From the NCBI GenBank assembly GCA_947375085.1, contig CANCEQ010000196.1:1-5887 (forward strand): a stretch of 5,887 bases of DNA, read 5' to 3'. Positions 5,847 through 5,887 of this stretch are shown here, in pieces. Made by a program: the position numbers and the translations under genes. Below the pieces are notes generated by a model that was not told the DNA's origin, did no database searches, and saw only the letters and a list, made by a program, of their open reading frames with translations. Positions within the stretch are counted from its first letter, which is position 1; each line of letters begins with the position of its first letter. The stretch is from Flavobacteriales bacterium (GTDB lineage: Bacteria; Bacteroidota; Bacteroidia; Flavobacteriales; Crocinitomicaceae).

Positions 5847-5887
5847 ATGGATGATTCTACACTTGTAAAAGAATGTATTAAAGGAAA
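5847..5887 (+). CDS. N-terminus of a probable ECF-type RNA polymerase sigma factor (partial)
   Basis: The frame opens at ATG 5847 and runs off the right edge after 13 codons, reading MDDSTLVKECIKG followed by Asn or Lys. The short acidic start and the 'L-V-K-E-C-I-K-G-(N/K)' helix match the beginning of sigma region 2 in Bacteroidota ECF sigma factors, which usually begin in this way and continue into a 'x-x-A-x-x-x-L-Y' helix. A stop in frame at 5811-5813, with no other start in between, supports this ATG. The upstream ECF-type promoter independently supports the identification. An anti-sigma factor would be expected further right, outside the window. The stretch is short, so the product call rests on family resemblance plus promoter context. 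Confidence 0.6.
   Translation, partial: MDDSTLVKECIKG

Overview
The window is A+T-rich (roughly one third G+C by eye). It has short, A-rich leaders without clear Shine-Dalgarno sequences, and its protein families are typical of Bacteroidota. A Flavobacterium-like member of the Flavobacteriia is the most likely source. This is an inference from style and protein families, not from a marker gene. No tRNA, rRNA, CRISPR array, transposase or phage structural gene is visible. No gene-free stretch exceeds about 140 bases.

Left part (1-1621, all minus strand): a GNAT acetyltransferase, then a stand-alone KilA-N domain protein, then the first 29 codons of a large protein resembling flavobacterial AddB-like/PD-(D/E)XK exonucleases, which runs off the left edge. 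The KilA-N gene contains a 26-bp perfect palindrome centred on GAATTC, written in G+C-rich codons unlike the rest of the gene.

Middle (1726-2618, plus strand): rpiB (ribose-5-phosphate isomerase B) is divergent from the acetyltransferase and followed 35 bases later by a small VOC/PhnB-like protein. These look like ordinary housekeeping or accessory metabolic genes.

Core accessory unit (2683-4388): an unrecognised 180-aa protein with a PD-(D/E)XK-type nuclease signature converges, tail to tail over 23 bases, on a complete C5-cytosine DNA methyltransferase. Together they look like a compact Type II restriction-modification pair. An inverted repeat carries both stop codons in its arms and may terminate both transcripts.

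Right part (4530-5887): an exported TlpA-like thioredoxin-fold protein on the minus strand is divergent from the first 13 codons of a probable ECF sigma factor. That sigma gene is preceded by an ECF-type promoter (AAC, 17 bases, CGTC), suggesting autoregulation.

The observations most worth following are the palindrome inside the KilA-N gene and the unassigned nuclease paired with the methyltransferase.
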